Shown: positions 1-8,683, counted from the first letter of the stretch. The stretch is 64,000 bases of DNA from DASXRC01 sp036506495 (GCA_036506495.1 DASXRQ010000166.1:1-64000), one strand, 5' to 3'. A program made the numbers and translations. The notes: generated by a model from the letters alone, not told the origin.

Positions 1-16
1 AGGGCGGCTGACCGCC

Positions 17-33
17 CAACTCTGACGGAGTTG
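17..33. repeat. Dispersed palindrome copy 1 (CAACTC-5-GAGTTG)
   Basis: Perfect 6-bp arms CAACTC and GAGTTG around TGACG. The same palindrome, in either orientation of the loop, recurs near 15.8 kb and 29.9 kb, with a variant at 45.1 kb. It lies beyond the 3' end of the membrane protein gene that ends at 92. A partner copy, if any, would lie outside the window. Confidence 0.75.
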
Positions 34-42
34 CGGGAGGGC

Positions 43-83
43 GCGGACACGCGCGGGCGGCCGCGTGTCCGCCCGGACACGCG
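43..83. terminator. Overlapping GC-rich hairpins, possible terminator
   Basis: GCGGACACGCG (43-53) pairs perfectly with CGCGTGTCCGC (62-72). The segment 62-70 can instead pair with GGACACGCG (75-83) across a 4-base loop. The hairpins lie just beyond the stop of the minus-strand gene ending at 92, so they may end its transcript. There is no U-tract, so the terminator call is an inference. Confidence 0.45.
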
Positions 84-91
84 CGCGCGGC

Positions 92-1939
92 TCAGCCCAC
101 CCGCCAGACCCAGGCGTCGGCGATCGGCCGCCCCGGCCCGAACAACCCCTCCAGCGTGGTGCGCAGCTGGGCGGCGTTCGGCTCGGCGGCGAGCGCCACA
201 CAGGACGCCCGCCAGAAGTCGACGTCCCGGGCGGCCTGCGCGACCTGGTCGGCACCGATCGCCGGAACCTGGCCGTTCTCGGCGACCTTGGCCAGCAGCG
301 CCGAGGTCGGTCGGGAGGCGGTGCCCATCGACGCCCGGCCGCCGCCGGCGTACGGACCGATGAAGAACCCCTCGGGCAGGGCGAACTCGGCGTCGGCGGC
401 CGCGGCCCAGCGCATGGGGTAGGGGTTCTTCGGGGTGGGCAGTGGCACCGGCACCAGCACCCCGCCGGGCCGCACGCACTGCCGCCAGTAGCCACCCGTA
501 ACGAAGGTGGGCACCGCCGGGCGCTGGGCGGTCGGTAGCGGCGCCGGCACGATCGGCAGCAGGGCGGCCAGCACGAGCGCCGGCGCACCGAGGCGTACGG
601 CCGTGGTTCCGCTGCGCAACGCCCGGTCCACCGCGACGGCCAGCACCGTGCCGATCAGCGGGATTGTCGCGAGCGCGAAGCGCATCGGCAGCGCTCCCTC
701 GACGATCGGCAAGCCGCGGAGCAGCTCATACGGCGCCCAGATCCCGGTGTGCACTCGGCCGACGACTACCCGCGGCCCGAGTGACAGCCAGACCATGGCC
801 GCGCCGGCGACCGCGCTCGCGGCGACCGCCGGACGCCGGCGCAGCCAAACGACGCAGCCGAGCGTGACGAGCAGCAGAGGCCAGCCCAGGAAGGTGTTGT
901 ACTCGGACGGGCCGGTGGTCAGCCGGGCGGCGGCGTCGGAGCCGAGGACCGACAGCGCCGAGATCGCCGGGTAGCTGGCCAGGTCGGCGGAGAAGTAGTC
1001 CGGGCTGAACAAGCCACCCGAGACGCTCTGCGGCCCCGCGAACTGCACGCTCAGCGGGTACGCGAGCAGCGTCGTGGCGACCCCGGCGACCACGAGCAGG
1101 CCCGCCCCGAACCGCGGCAGCGCCCGCCGTGCCGCGTCCCGGTCGACCAGGGCGTACGCCAGGCTGAACACCGCGAGCGTCACCGCGGTGAGGAACAGGA
1201 CCTCCTCGCCGATGAACACCTGAATGACGATCAGCGCTCCGAGCCCGATGGACGCGACCAGCAGCCGGCGCCGCCAACCGTCCGTGCCGTCGGGGTGCTC
1301 CGGGTCGGCCGCCCGGGCCATCCGGATCACCGCCCACACGATCGCCGGCACCAGCCACTGCGCGCTCATGTGCAGGTGGCTGTTGGCCTGCGACACCATG
1401 CCCGGGGCGAAGCCGCACACGAACGCGCCGACCGCCGCCGCCGCGCGGCGCAGGCCCAGCACCCGGGCGAAGAGCAGGTACCAGGCCGCCGCGGTGACGG
1501 CCAGGTTCGTGGCCACGATGAGAGCGAACGTGACGGGTACGCCGAGCGCCAGGGTGACCGGCGCGAACAGCGCACCGAGTGCGATCACGGTGGTGTTGGC
1601 CATCAGGTTGACGCCGTCCGGCGCGTTGAGCCGGTCGGTAACCAGGCCGAAGTCGCCGAGCAGGACGCGTGCGTCGTGGGCCAGGAACCACTCGTAGAGC
1701 GTCTGGTCCTCGGGGTTGAGCGACAGCACCCGGGTGCCGGGGTCGGGCCACAGCCCGTGCGTCAGCCACCCCGCGAGGAACAGGAACAGCAACACCACAC
1801 CAAGGTCGATCGCCGTCGGCCGGCGCAGCGCCGTCCCCAGCCGCAGCCACCGAGCAGCCGACGGTACGCCCAGAGCGCGGTGCGCCGGCTCGTCGGGCTC
1901 GTCGGGGCGGGAGGCCGTGGCGGGAACGGTGCTCGTCAC
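92..1939 (-). CDS. Polytopic membrane protein, GT-C glycosyltransferase-like
   Basis: About 615 residues with a short charged N-terminus and then roughly eleven to thirteen hydrophobic segments. The first long extracytoplasmic loop carries the acidic stretch NPEDQTLYEWFLAHDA followed by DRLNAPDGVNLMANT, the layout seen in actinobacterial GT-C-fold, lipid-linked-sugar transferases. The C-terminal 130 residues are hydrophilic and would lie outside the membrane. GTG at 1939 is preferred because homologous proteins start near this point; an in-frame start 20 codons upstream would run into the divergent promoter region. Donor and acceptor cannot be deduced; cell envelope glycosylation is the inference. 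It is transcribed divergently from the HNH remnant. Confidence 0.6.
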   Translation of the reverse strand: MTSTVPATASRPDEPDEPAHRALGVPSAARWLRLGTALRRPTAIDLGVVLLFLFLAGWLTHGLWPDPGTRVLSLNPEDQTLYEWFLAHDARVLLGDFGLVTDRLNAPDGVNLMANTTVIALGALFAPVTLALGVPVTFALIVATNLAVTAAAWYLLFARVLGLRRAAAAVGAFVCGFAPGMVSQANSHLHMSAQWLVPAIVWAVIRMARAADPEHPDGTDGWRRRLLVASIGLGALIVIQVFIGEEVLFLTAVTLAVFSLAYALVDRDAARRALPRFGAGLLVVAGVATTLLAYPLSVQFAGPQSVSGGLFSPDYFSADLASYPAISALSVLGSDAAARLTTGPSEYNTFLGWPLLLVTLGCVVWLRRRPAVAASAVAGAAMVWLSLGPRVVVGRVHTGIWAPYELLRGLPIVEGALPMRFALATIPLIGTVLAVAVDRALRSGTTAVRLGAPALVLAALLPIVPAPLPTAQRPAVPTFVTGGYWRQCVRPGGVLVPVPLPTPKNPYPMRWAAAADAEFALPEGFFIGPYAGGGRASMGTASRPTSALLAKVAENGQVPAIGADQVAQAARDVDFWRASCVALAAEPNAAQLRTTLEGLFGPGRPIADAWVWRVG

Positions 1940-2016
1940 GGCCTCGACCCTACCGGCGCTCAACCGGGCGCACGTGATCGCCGCCGTTTGTCGCAGCACC
2001 GCGCTAGCGTCCGGCC

Positions 2017-2550
2017 ATGCGGAGGCGGTATACCGATGACCAGCTGGTCCTCGCGGTGGCCGAGGCGCCGACGATGACCCACATCCTGAGGGCGCTCGGG
2101 CTCGTGCCGCGAGGCGGCAACTACGAGAGCGTGCGAGCCCACATCGCTCGGCTCGGGCTCACCGGGCCGGTTCGCCGGGGCCGGCGACTTTCGTCGATAA
2201 CGCCCGCCGAGCTGGCCGAGGCCGTGCGCGGCTGCCGGTCGGTGACCCAGGTCGCGAGGGCGCTCGGAGTGGGCAGCGGCGGGACCCTCGGCAGGCTAGC
2301 GGCGATGATCGAGACGCTCGGGGTGGACGCCTCTCATTTCCGGGGCCAGGGGTGGCGACGAGGATCGACGACGCCGGTCGTTCGAGCGACACCCTTGGCC
2401 GAGGTCCTGGTCAAGGGACGTCTCTACAGAACGTATGACCTGAAAGGCGGCTGATCGCGCAGGGGCTCAAGGAGCAGACTGCTCTGCCCGAACTGCCACG
2501 CGATGACGGGGACGTATCGGGGGCGAAATAGGGGCCGAGCGGTCGCGTAG
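2017..2550 (+). pseudogene. Degraded HNH endonuclease gene
   Basis: The intact first part (145 codons) carries two helix-turn-helix-like repeats (residues about 10-45 and 65-100), as in the N-terminus of phage-type HNH endonucleases, and ends YRTYDLKGG before TGA at 2452. One extra base would give LKRRLIAQGLKE, the usual continuation. Downstream, in the original frame, the sequence LLCPNCHAMTGTYRGRN (2479-2529) is the characteristic C-terminal zinc and Asn-Cys-His end of the HNH domain, closing at TAG 2548. So there is one apparent frameshift, and the middle of the catalytic core, including the His of the Asp-His pair, is deleted. No nuclease activity is expected; the N-terminal DNA-binding part might still be expressed. 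It lies 17 bp before a tRNA gene. Confidence 0.75.
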
Positions 2551-2567
2551 AGTGGGGGCGCGCATCG

Positions 2568-2652
2568 GCCCGGGTGGCGTAACAGGCAGCCGCGTCTCTC
2601 TTAAAAGGAGATTTTCCTCTGGAAAGTGTGGGTTCGAGTCCCACCCCGGGCA
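2568..2652 (+). tRNA. bldA: tRNA-Leu (anticodon UAA), bldA type
   Basis: The acceptor stem GCCCGGG/CCCGGGC pairs completely, with discriminator A at 2652 and no encoded CCA. The anticodon arm is TCTCT-CTTAAAA-GGAGA, giving anticodon TAA at 2602-2604. A long variable arm (about 2612-2626) and T arm GTGGG-TTCGAGT-CCCAC mark a class II tRNA, so leucine. A tRNA reading the rare UUA codon is the product of bldA in Streptomyces, where it gates development and secondary metabolism. The symbol is assigned by anticodon; a developmental role here is an inference. Confidence 0.93.
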
Positions 2653-2690
2653 CTGTCTGCGCCGGACGCTTGGCCGTCTAGAGATCCGGC

Positions 2691-3194
2691 GTGCGCATGG
2701 TGCGAGTGGTCTATCGGAAGTTCGACGGCGCCCTCCACTGGCACCTGTCGATGCGCTGGCTGGGTGAGGACGACCACGGCACCTGGGTCGGTCTCGAGCC
2801 TGGCGGGACGATGCGCAAGGGCGACGGTCCCGATGTGCCGATTCCGCACGCACATGTCGGCCTGTTCCCGCGGAACCGTTGGTGGACGGCGTGGTTCAAT
2901 GCCGAACCGGATCCGATAGCCGTCTACTGCGACGTCACGACGCCGCCACGGTGGCCGTCGGCGAGCGAGGTCACCATGATCGACCTGGACCTGGATGTGA
3001 GCCGTTGGCGCGACACCGGCGCCGTCCGCGTGTTGGACGAGGACGAGTTCGCCGAGCACCAGGCCCGGTACGGCTACCCCGATGGGGTGGTCGCACAGGC
3101 CGAGCGCACCGCGCGATGGCTACTTGCGGCGGTGTCCGACGGCGACGAGCCGTTCGCCACCGCGTACCGACCGTGGCTGGCACACGTGGCGTGA
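2691..3194 (+). CDS. DUF402 family protein
   Basis: 167 residues. The pattern matches DUF402 (FomD-like) proteins: an N-terminal aromatic half around HWHLSMRWLGEDD, the WWTAWFNAE strand, then the acidic metal-binding region VTMIDLDLDVSRW and VLDEDEFAEHQ. Family members hydrolyse nucleoside diphosphates or act on CMP-linked intermediates using divalent metal, but the substrate here is unknown. GTG at 2691 or ATG at 2697 could start the gene; neither has a strong ribosome binding site. It lies 38 bp after the tRNA and is followed 22 bp later by a small gene of the same direction, probably co-transcribed. Confidence 0.75.
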   Translation: MRMVRVVYRKFDGALHWHLSMRWLGEDDHGTWVGLEPGGTMRKGDGPDVPIPHAHVGLFPRNRWWTAWFNAEPDPIAVYCDVTTPPRWPSASEVTMIDLDLDVSRWRDTGAVRVLDEDEFAEHQARYGYPDGVVAQAERTARWLLAAVSDGDEPFATAYRPWLAHVA

Positions 3195-3216
3195 TCCGGC
3201 GCTAGCATCGCCGCTC

Positions 3217-3528
3217 GTGAGGAACCGGTCGGGCATCGATGAGCTGACCCGCGCGGTCGACCTGCTTGTGCGGCAGGTCGGGCATTGGACGGCCCCGCGG
3301 TGGCGGGGCCGCGCCGACGGCGTACACGCGCTGGTGCAGCGGATCGCGGACCTGACGGCCGATGCCGAGGGCGAGCCGCGGCGGGTCGTGCCCCGCCTGG
3401 AGAACGACCTCGCGCTGGCCGATCAGCTGCGGGTGGTGGCGGCCGACCTGGTCGCCGCCCGGCCGCCGGCCGAGGTGCTGGCGGTGGCCGCGGCGGACGT
3501 CCGCGATGTGCGTGCGTCGCTCAGTTGA
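3217..3528 (+). CDS. Small conserved hypothetical protein
   Basis: 103 residues starting at GTG 3217, shortly after the DUF402 gene. It is mostly helical and charged, without membrane segments or cysteines. Features include ELTRAVDLLVRQVGHW near the N-terminus and a C-terminal half rich in Ala, Asp and Val. It resembles small proteins next to DUF402 genes in Micromonosporaceae, but no function is known to me. Its stop codon overlaps the 3' end of the convergent thiolase gene by 8 bp. Confidence 0.65.
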   Translation: MRNRSGIDELTRAVDLLVRQVGHWTAPRWRGRADGVHALVQRIADLTADAEGEPRRVVPRLENDLALADQLRVVAADLVAARPPAEVLAVAAADVRDVRASLS

Positions 3529-4768
3529 GTCGCTCGAAGATCATGGCCATGCCCTGGCCCCCGCCGACGCACATCGTCTCCAGCCCGATGGTCTTGTCGT
3601 GCCAGTCCAGCGAGTTGAGCAGGGTGCCGGTGATCCGCGCGCCGGTCATCCCGAACGGGTGGCCGACCGCGATCGCGCCGCCGTTGACGTTCAGCTTGTC
3701 GAGCGGGATGTCGAGCTCCTGGTACGACGGGATCACCTGTGCGGCGAACGCCTCGTTGATCTCGATGAGGTCCACGTCGGACATGGCCATTCCCGCCCGG
3801 CGCAGCGCCTGGCGGGAGGCCTCCACCGGGCCGATTCCCATGATTTCGGGGGAGACCGCGGTCACCCCGGTGGCCACGATCCGTGCCAGCGGTGCGATGC
3901 CCAGCTCGCGTGCCTTCGCGTCGCTCATCACCACGATGGCCGCGGCGCCGTCATTCAGGGGGCAGCAGTTGCCGGCCGTGATCCGGCCGTCTGGCCGGAA
4001 GACCGGCTGGAGCGCCGCCACGGCCTCGAGCGTGACTCCGGGGCGCGGTCCGTCATCCTTCGCGACGACCGTTCCGTCCGGCAGCGTGACCGGCGTGATC
4101 TCCCGCGCCCAGAAGCCGTCCGCGATCGCCTTCTCGGCGAGGTTCTGGCTGCGTACGCCGAACTCGTCCATCTCCTGGCGAGTGACCCCGCGGGCCTGCG
4201 CGAGGTTCTCCGCGGTCTGCCCCATCGCCAGGTAGATGTCCGGCAGTTCGCCGTCCTTGCGCGGGTCGTGCCAGGTCTTGGCCCCGCCCTTGGCGCGCTC
4301 GGCGGAACGCGAGCGGGCCTGGTCGAACTGCGGGTTCTGCCAGCCACCGCCGACCAGCGCCTGCGCCTCGGGCGGCAGCGCGTCGGAGTTGCCGCGCGCA
4401 TACCGCGAAACGCACTCCACGCCGGCCGACACGAACACGTCGCCCTCGCCGGCCTTGATGGCGTGGTACGCCATGCGGGTCGTCTGCAGCGACGAGGCGC
4501 AGTATCGGGTCAGCGTCGCACCCGGCAGGCCGTCGAGGCCGAGCAGGGTGGCGACCACCCGGGCCATGTTGAAGCCCTGCTCGCCGCCGGGCAGGCCACA
4601 CCCGAGGTACAGGTCCTCGATCTCGGTCGGGTCGAGCTGGGGCACCTTGTCGAGCGCCGCTCGCACGATCGTCACGGCAAGGTCATCGGGGCGCAGCTCG
4701 CGCAGCGACCCCTTGTGCGCGCGTCCGATCGGCGAACGGGCGGTGGCAACGACGACGGCTTCGGGCAT
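3521..4768 (-). CDS. Acetyl-CoA C-acyltransferase (thiolase)
   Basis: 415 residues, the normal thiolase length. The nucleophile is Cys90 in TLTRYCASS; the other catalytic residues are His370 in VGHPFGMTGAR and Cys400 in TMCVGGGQG. The enzyme condenses or cleaves acyl-CoA with acetyl-CoA in fatty acid beta-oxidation or acetoacetyl-CoA formation. ATG 4768 begins MPEAVVVATARSPIG, the usual thiolase N-terminus, so the 41 upstream codons were excluded. An acyl-CoA dehydrogenase (39.6 kb) and acetoacetyl-CoA synthetase (43 kb) elsewhere in the window fit the same metabolism, but are not in an operon with it. Confidence 0.93.
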   Translation of the reverse strand: MPEAVVVATARSPIGRAHKGSLRELRPDDLAVTIVRAALDKVPQLDPTEIEDLYLGCGLPGGEQGFNMARVVATLLGLDGLPGATLTRYCASSLQTTRMAYHAIKAGEGDVFVSAGVECVSRYARGNSDALPPEAQALVGGGWQNPQFDQARSRSAERAKGGAKTWHDPRKDGELPDIYLAMGQTAENLAQARGVTRQEMDEFGVRSQNLAEKAIADGFWAREITPVTLPDGTVVAKDDGPRPGVTLEAVAALQPVFRPDGRITAGNCCPLNDGAAAIVVMSDAKARELGIAPLARIVATGVTAVSPEIMGIGPVEASRQALRRAGMAMSDVDLIEINEAFAAQVIPSYQELDIPLDKLNVNGGAIAVGHPFGMTGARITGTLLNSLDWHDKTIGLETMCVGGGQGMAMIFERLN

Positions 4769-4830
4769 GACCCGACGGTAGCTTGAGGCACGGCGGCCGG
4801 GCCAGTCAGGACCGCCGCCAACATTGACGG

Positions 4831-5616
4831 TCACCTGTGGTTGGCGACGCCCGCGGCGGTCGTGACGGCGGGCAGCAAGGCGTGCGCCCACACCCGGTAT
4901 CCGTCCGCGGACGGATGATAGCCGTCGTAGCAGAGCGTGCCGGCGTCCGCCCGGAATACCGGCCCGGTCTCGGTCGCGAGGTCGACGACGATGCCGCCGG
5001 CATCGTGCACCGCGCGAAGCTGCGCGCGCGCGATCCGCCGCCCGAGCCAGCCGACGACCTGTCGCAGGGGCAGCGCGATGGCCCGGGCCGCCCCCAGGTC
5101 GGGGCAGGTGCCGACGACGACCTCGACACCGGCGTCGCGCAGCCGGCGTACCGCCGCGCCCAGGTATGCGGCGGCCTCACCCGGCCGGCGCAGGCCGGTC
5201 GCGTCGTTAGCCCCGATCAGGATCACGGCCACGTCGGGGCGCTCGCCCAGTAGCGCCCGCGCCACCTGGGTGGCGAGGTCGGTCGAGCGGGATCCGGACA
5301 CGCCGACGCTCGACAGCTCGACCCGGCGATTGGGGGTCCCGGCCGCCACGAGCTCGGCGAGCTGGCCGCCGACCGTGTCCGCCACCCGGTCCACTCCGAC
5401 GCCCAACGCCGCGGAGTCGCCAAGCAGAACGAGGCGCAGCGGCGGCCCACCGGTGGCGCCGACCGAGGCGCGCAGGGCGAGACCGAGTTCCGGTTGGGCG
5501 TACCGCCGGTTGCGCGCCACCACGGCCTCCGCGGCGATCACCGCGGCGCCGCCGACGGTCCCGGCGATGAGGCTGACCGCCGCCGCGCGGCCGATGCGTC
5601 GGCTGATGCTGGTCAT
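4831..5616 (-). CDS. SGNH/GDSL hydrolase (first of tandem pair)
   Basis: 261 residues. The SGNH blocks are present: nucleophile Ser68 in LLGDSAALG, Asn137 in LIGANDATG, and Asp231-x-x-His234 in DGYHPSADGY. The N-terminus has one hydrophobic segment (about residues 11-32) after Arg-rich residues, so the protein is anchored or exported. Such enzymes deacylate lipids, sugars or peptidoglycan; the substrate is unknown. It lies 61 bp downstream of a paralogue with the same shared block VVVGTCPDLG and similar spacing of all motifs, indicating tandem duplication and probable co-transcription. Confidence 0.88.
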   Translation of the reverse strand: MTSISRRIGRAAAVSLIAGTVGGAAVIAAEAVVARNRRYAQPELGLALRASVGATGGPPLRLVLLGDSAALGVGVDRVADTVGGQLAELVAAGTPNRRVELSSVGVSGSRSTDLATQVARALLGERPDVAVILIGANDATGLRRPGEAAAYLGAAVRRLRDAGVEVVVGTCPDLGAARAIALPLRQVVGWLGRRIARAQLRAVHDAGGIVVDLATETGPVFRADAGTLCYDGYHPSADGYRVWAHALLPAVTTAAGVANHR

Positions 5617-5677
5617 GGAGGCTCCACTGTGGATCGCTTTGCGACAGCGCTGCTCGCGTCGTCCGGTCGGTGCTGCA

Positions 5678-6766
5678 TCAAGGGTACGGATTCCCGGTCC
5701 GGAGACCGAAGGCGGTCGGCGGGAGTATCCGCCCGGCGGCTGACCTCGCCGTTAGGGCGGGGTCGCTCGGCCGGATCGCCTCGCGCACCCGCACACGCAG
5801 CCGCGCCCAGCGGCCCGCCGGCCCGCGGTCCCGCCCGGCCACGCGTGCGCCGCTGACCTCCGTGCCACCGTGCCGGGCCGCCTCGGCGGCCGCCGCCGGC
5901 AGCGACCGAACGCGATCGCCGGCGGCGAGGGGTGCCCGGCGCTCCTCCGCCGCGCCGAGCGCGGCGAGGGCGGTCGGCAGCATGGCCGCGGCAGCTGCCG
6001 CGTACCCCTCGGCGGACGGGTGGAACCGGTCCGCGCTGAACATCCGGTGCGGTTCCGCAGCGAACCTGGGGCCCAGCAGGTCGGCGAGCGAGACCGTCCA
6101 GCCCCCGGCCTCGACGACCGCGACGGTCTGCGCCGCCGCCAACTGCCGACTCCACCGTCGGGCGAGCCAACGCAACGGCGGGTCGATCGGCCGGATGGTG
6201 CCCAGGTCCGGGCAGGTGCCCACCACGACCCGGGCACCGGCGGCCCGCAGCTTGCGGACCGCGTCGATCAGATGACGCACGGCGACGCCGACGCCCGTAC
6301 GGTGCGTCACGTCGTTCGCCCCGATCAGGATCACGGCCAGGTCCGGCCGGCACTCCAGAGCCGCCTCGACCTGGGGGTCGAGCTGTGTCGAGTGTGCGCC
6401 CACCACCGCGTACCGATGCAGCCGGACCGGCCGGCGCAGGCGCCTCGAGATCCCGGTGGCCAGCAGCGCCCCGGGCGTCTCGCGTGGCCGGTGTACGCCG
6501 TAGCCGGCCGCCGACGAATCGCCGAGGACGACGAGCGTGAGCGGATCGCCGGGCTGTTTGGCGCCGTAGAGCCCGTCGCCGCGTGGAGGCGGCCCATCGG
6601 CCTGTGGGATCCGCCGACGCGCCCGGCGGGCCTGACCCGCCAGGACGCCCGCGCCCGCCAGCGCGACCGCCGTCACTGCTCCGCCGCCGTAGGCCACGCC
6701 TATCGCGACGCGCCGGGCGGCCGCGCGGCGCGGCGCGTGACCGTTGCTCGACCCGGCACCCTTCAT
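5678..6766 (-). CDS. SGNH/GDSL hydrolase (second of tandem pair)
   Basis: 362 residues from ATG 6766, which has a G-rich ribosome binding site about 5-10 bases upstream. Catalytic blocks are Ser84 in VLGDSSAAG, Asn151 in LIGANDVT and Asp246-x-x-His249 in ADRFHPSAEGY. A hydrophobic segment at about residues 20-45 suggests an N-terminal anchor. Compared with the downstream paralogue it has an extra basic, low-complexity tail of about 90 residues after the catalytic His. Both copies keep all catalytic residues, so both are likely active. Substrate unknown. Confidence 0.88.
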   Translation of the reverse strand: MKGAGSSNGHAPRRAAARRVAIGVAYGGGAVTAVALAGAGVLAGQARRARRRIPQADGPPPRGDGLYGAKQPGDPLTLVVLGDSSAAGYGVHRPRETPGALLATGISRRLRRPVRLHRYAVVGAHSTQLDPQVEAALECRPDLAVILIGANDVTHRTGVGVAVRHLIDAVRKLRAAGARVVVGTCPDLGTIRPIDPPLRWLARRWSRQLAAAQTVAVVEAGGWTVSLADLLGPRFAAEPHRMFSADRFHPSAEGYAAAAAAMLPTALAALGAAEERRAPLAAGDRVRSLPAAAAEAARHGGTEVSGARVAGRDRGPAGRWARLRVRVREAIRPSDPALTARSAAGRILPPTAFGLRTGNPYP

Positions 6767-6915
6767 GCACGCCCCCCGGCCGTGAGATGCCTGTTGATGC
6801 CCGCAGGAGAACGAGGCTAGCGCCTGCCTCCCACGATCATGGAATACCCGCTGCCCGGCGCTGCGGGCGTGGCGCGCCTGAGGCACCATTAGCTCGCGGG
6901 GAGGAGGAGGCGACG

Positions 6916-7272
6916 ATGGCGAGGACACTGCGGCGCACCGCGGCGTTTGCCGCCCTGGGGCGTGCGTTGACCGCGGGGGCGCGGGGCGGACCCTCGCTCG
7001 GAAGCCGACTGCGCGCGCTGCCGAGGATGGTCAGGAAGACGGCACGCGGGGAGTACGACGGCGGCCTGCGGGTGGCGATGATGGCGGCGGCGACGGCGTA
7101 CATCGTGTCCCCGATCGACCTCGTTCCCGAGGGTTTCCTGCTGGTCCTCGGCCTGGCCGACGATGCGCTCGTGGCGACGTGGCTCGCCGGCGCCGTGCTC
7201 GATGAGACCGGACGGTTCCTGGAGTGGGAGGCCACGCGCCGACGGATAGTCCCTGGGCAGGTCGTACGCTGA
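6916..7272 (+). CDS. DUF1232 (YkvA-like) membrane-associated protein
   Basis: 118 residues from ATG 6916, which follows a strong ribosome binding site GAGGAGGAGG. The signature SPIDLVPEGF is followed by GLADDALVATWLAG, the DUF1232 pattern of an amphipathic helix and a membrane-seeking helix. Members of the family are small conserved proteins of unknown function. It lies 40 bp upstream of the cystathionine beta-synthase gene and may share its transcript. Confidence 0.85.
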   Translation: MARTLRRTAAFAALGRALTAGARGGPSLGSRLRALPRMVRKTARGEYDGGLRVAMMAAATAYIVSPIDLVPEGFLLVLGLADDALVATWLAGAVLDETGRFLEWEATRRRIVPGQVVR

Positions 7273-7312
7273 TCTGCGACTTCCGGTCCACGCGGCGGAA
7301 AGGCACGACGAG

Positions 7313-8683
7313 GTGCGCTACTACGACAACGTGGTCGAGCTGATCGGCAACACGCCTCTGGTGCGGTTGCGCAGCGTCACGGCAGGCATCACGGCCACGG
7401 TGCTCGCCAAGGTTGAGTACTTCAACCCGGGTGGGTCGGTCAAGGACCGCATCGCGCTGCGCATGGTCGAGGAGGCCGAGAAGTCTGGCCAACTCCAGCC
7501 GGGCGGCACGATCGTGGAGCCGACCAGCGGCAACACCGGCGTCGGGCTGGCCCTGGTCGCGCAGCTCAAGGGCTACCGGTGTGTGTTCGTCTGCCCGGAC
7601 AAGGTCAGCGAAGACAAACAGAACGTGCTGCGCGCGTACGGCGCCGAGGTCGTCGTCTGCCCCACGGCGGTGGCTCCGGAGGACCCGCGGTCGTACTACA
7701 ACGTGTCCGACCGGCTCGCGCGGGAGATCCCGGGCGCTTGGAAGCCCAACCAGTACGCCAACGTGAACAACCCGCGCTCGCACTACGAGACGACCGGCCC
7801 GGAGCTGTGGGAGCAGACGTCCGGACGGGTCACGCACTTCGTCGCGGGCGTCGGAACGGGCGGCACGATCTCCGGCGTCGGCCGGTACCTGAAGCAGGTC
7901 TCGCACGGTGCGGTCAGGATCGTCGGCGCCGATCCCGAGGGCTCGGTCTACTCCGGCGGCAGCGGCCGGCCGTACCTCGTCGAGGGCGTCGGTGAGGATT
8001 TCTGGCCGGAGACTTACGACCGGACCATCTGCGACGAGATCGTCGAGGTCTCCGACAAGGACTCGTTCGAGATGACCCGACGCCTGGCTAGGGAGGAGGG
8101 GCTGCTCGTCGGCGGCTCCTGCGGCATGGCCGTCGTCGCCGCGCTCGAGGTGGCCCGCCGGGCCGGGCCGGAGGACGTCATCGTCGTGCTCCTCCCGGAC
8201 GGCGGCCGGGGCTACCTCTCCAAGATCTTCAACGACGACTGGATGGCTCGCTACGGCTTCGTGAGCCCGCCGAGCGCGGAGGGCACGGTCGGCGACGTGC
8301 TCGCGGAGAAGACAGGCACGCTGCCCAAGTTCGTGCACATGCACCCGACCGAAACGGTCCGCGAGACGATCGACATCATGCGGGAGTACGGCGTCTCGCA
8401 GCTGCCGGTGCTCAAGGCGGAGCCGCCGGTGGTGATCGGCGAGGTGGCCGGCTCGATCGCCGAGAAGGATCTGTTGGACGCCCTGTTCACCGGGCACGCC
8501 CACCTGCACGACATGGTCGAGCGGCACATGAGCCCGCCGTTGCCGATGATCGGCGGCGGCCAGCCGGTCAGCGAGGCCGTGGCGCTGCTCGAGAAGGCGG
8601 ACGCCGCGATGGTGCTCATCGACGGCAAGCCCGCCGGCGTCATCACCCGCCAGGACCTGCTGGCCCACCTCGGCGGCCGCTGA
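7313..8683 (+). CDS. cbs: Cystathionine beta-synthase
   Basis: 456 residues. PLP binds Lys44 in GGSVKDR; the phosphate loop is GVGTGGTIS and the substrate loop PTSGNTG. The N-terminal fold type II domain (about 1-320) is followed by two CBS domains (about 335-456) that usually bind adenosine nucleotides or S-adenosylmethionine. The enzyme condenses serine with homocysteine to cystathionine. The C-terminal CBS pair distinguishes it from plain cysteine synthase. A cystathionine gamma-synthase/lyase is encoded at 17.8 kb, so transsulfuration in one or both directions is likely. The start is GTG 7313. Confidence 0.92.
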   Translation: MRYYDNVVELIGNTPLVRLRSVTAGITATVLAKVEYFNPGGSVKDRIALRMVEEAEKSGQLQPGGTIVEPTSGNTGVGLALVAQLKGYRCVFVCPDKVSEDKQNVLRAYGAEVVVCPTAVAPEDPRSYYNVSDRLAREIPGAWKPNQYANVNNPRSHYETTGPELWEQTSGRVTHFVAGVGTGGTISGVGRYLKQVSHGAVRIVGADPEGSVYSGGSGRPYLVEGVGEDFWPETYDRTICDEIVEVSDKDSFEMTRRLAREEGLLVGGSCGMAVVAALEVARRAGPEDVIVVLLPDGGRGYLSKIFNDDWMARYGFVSPPSAEGTVGDVLAEKTGTLPKFVHMHPTETVRETIDIMREYGVSQLPVLKAEPPVVIGEVAGSIAEKDLLDALFTGHAHLHDMVERHMSPPLPMIGGGQPVSEAVALLEKADAAMVLIDGKPAGVITRQDLLAHLGGR

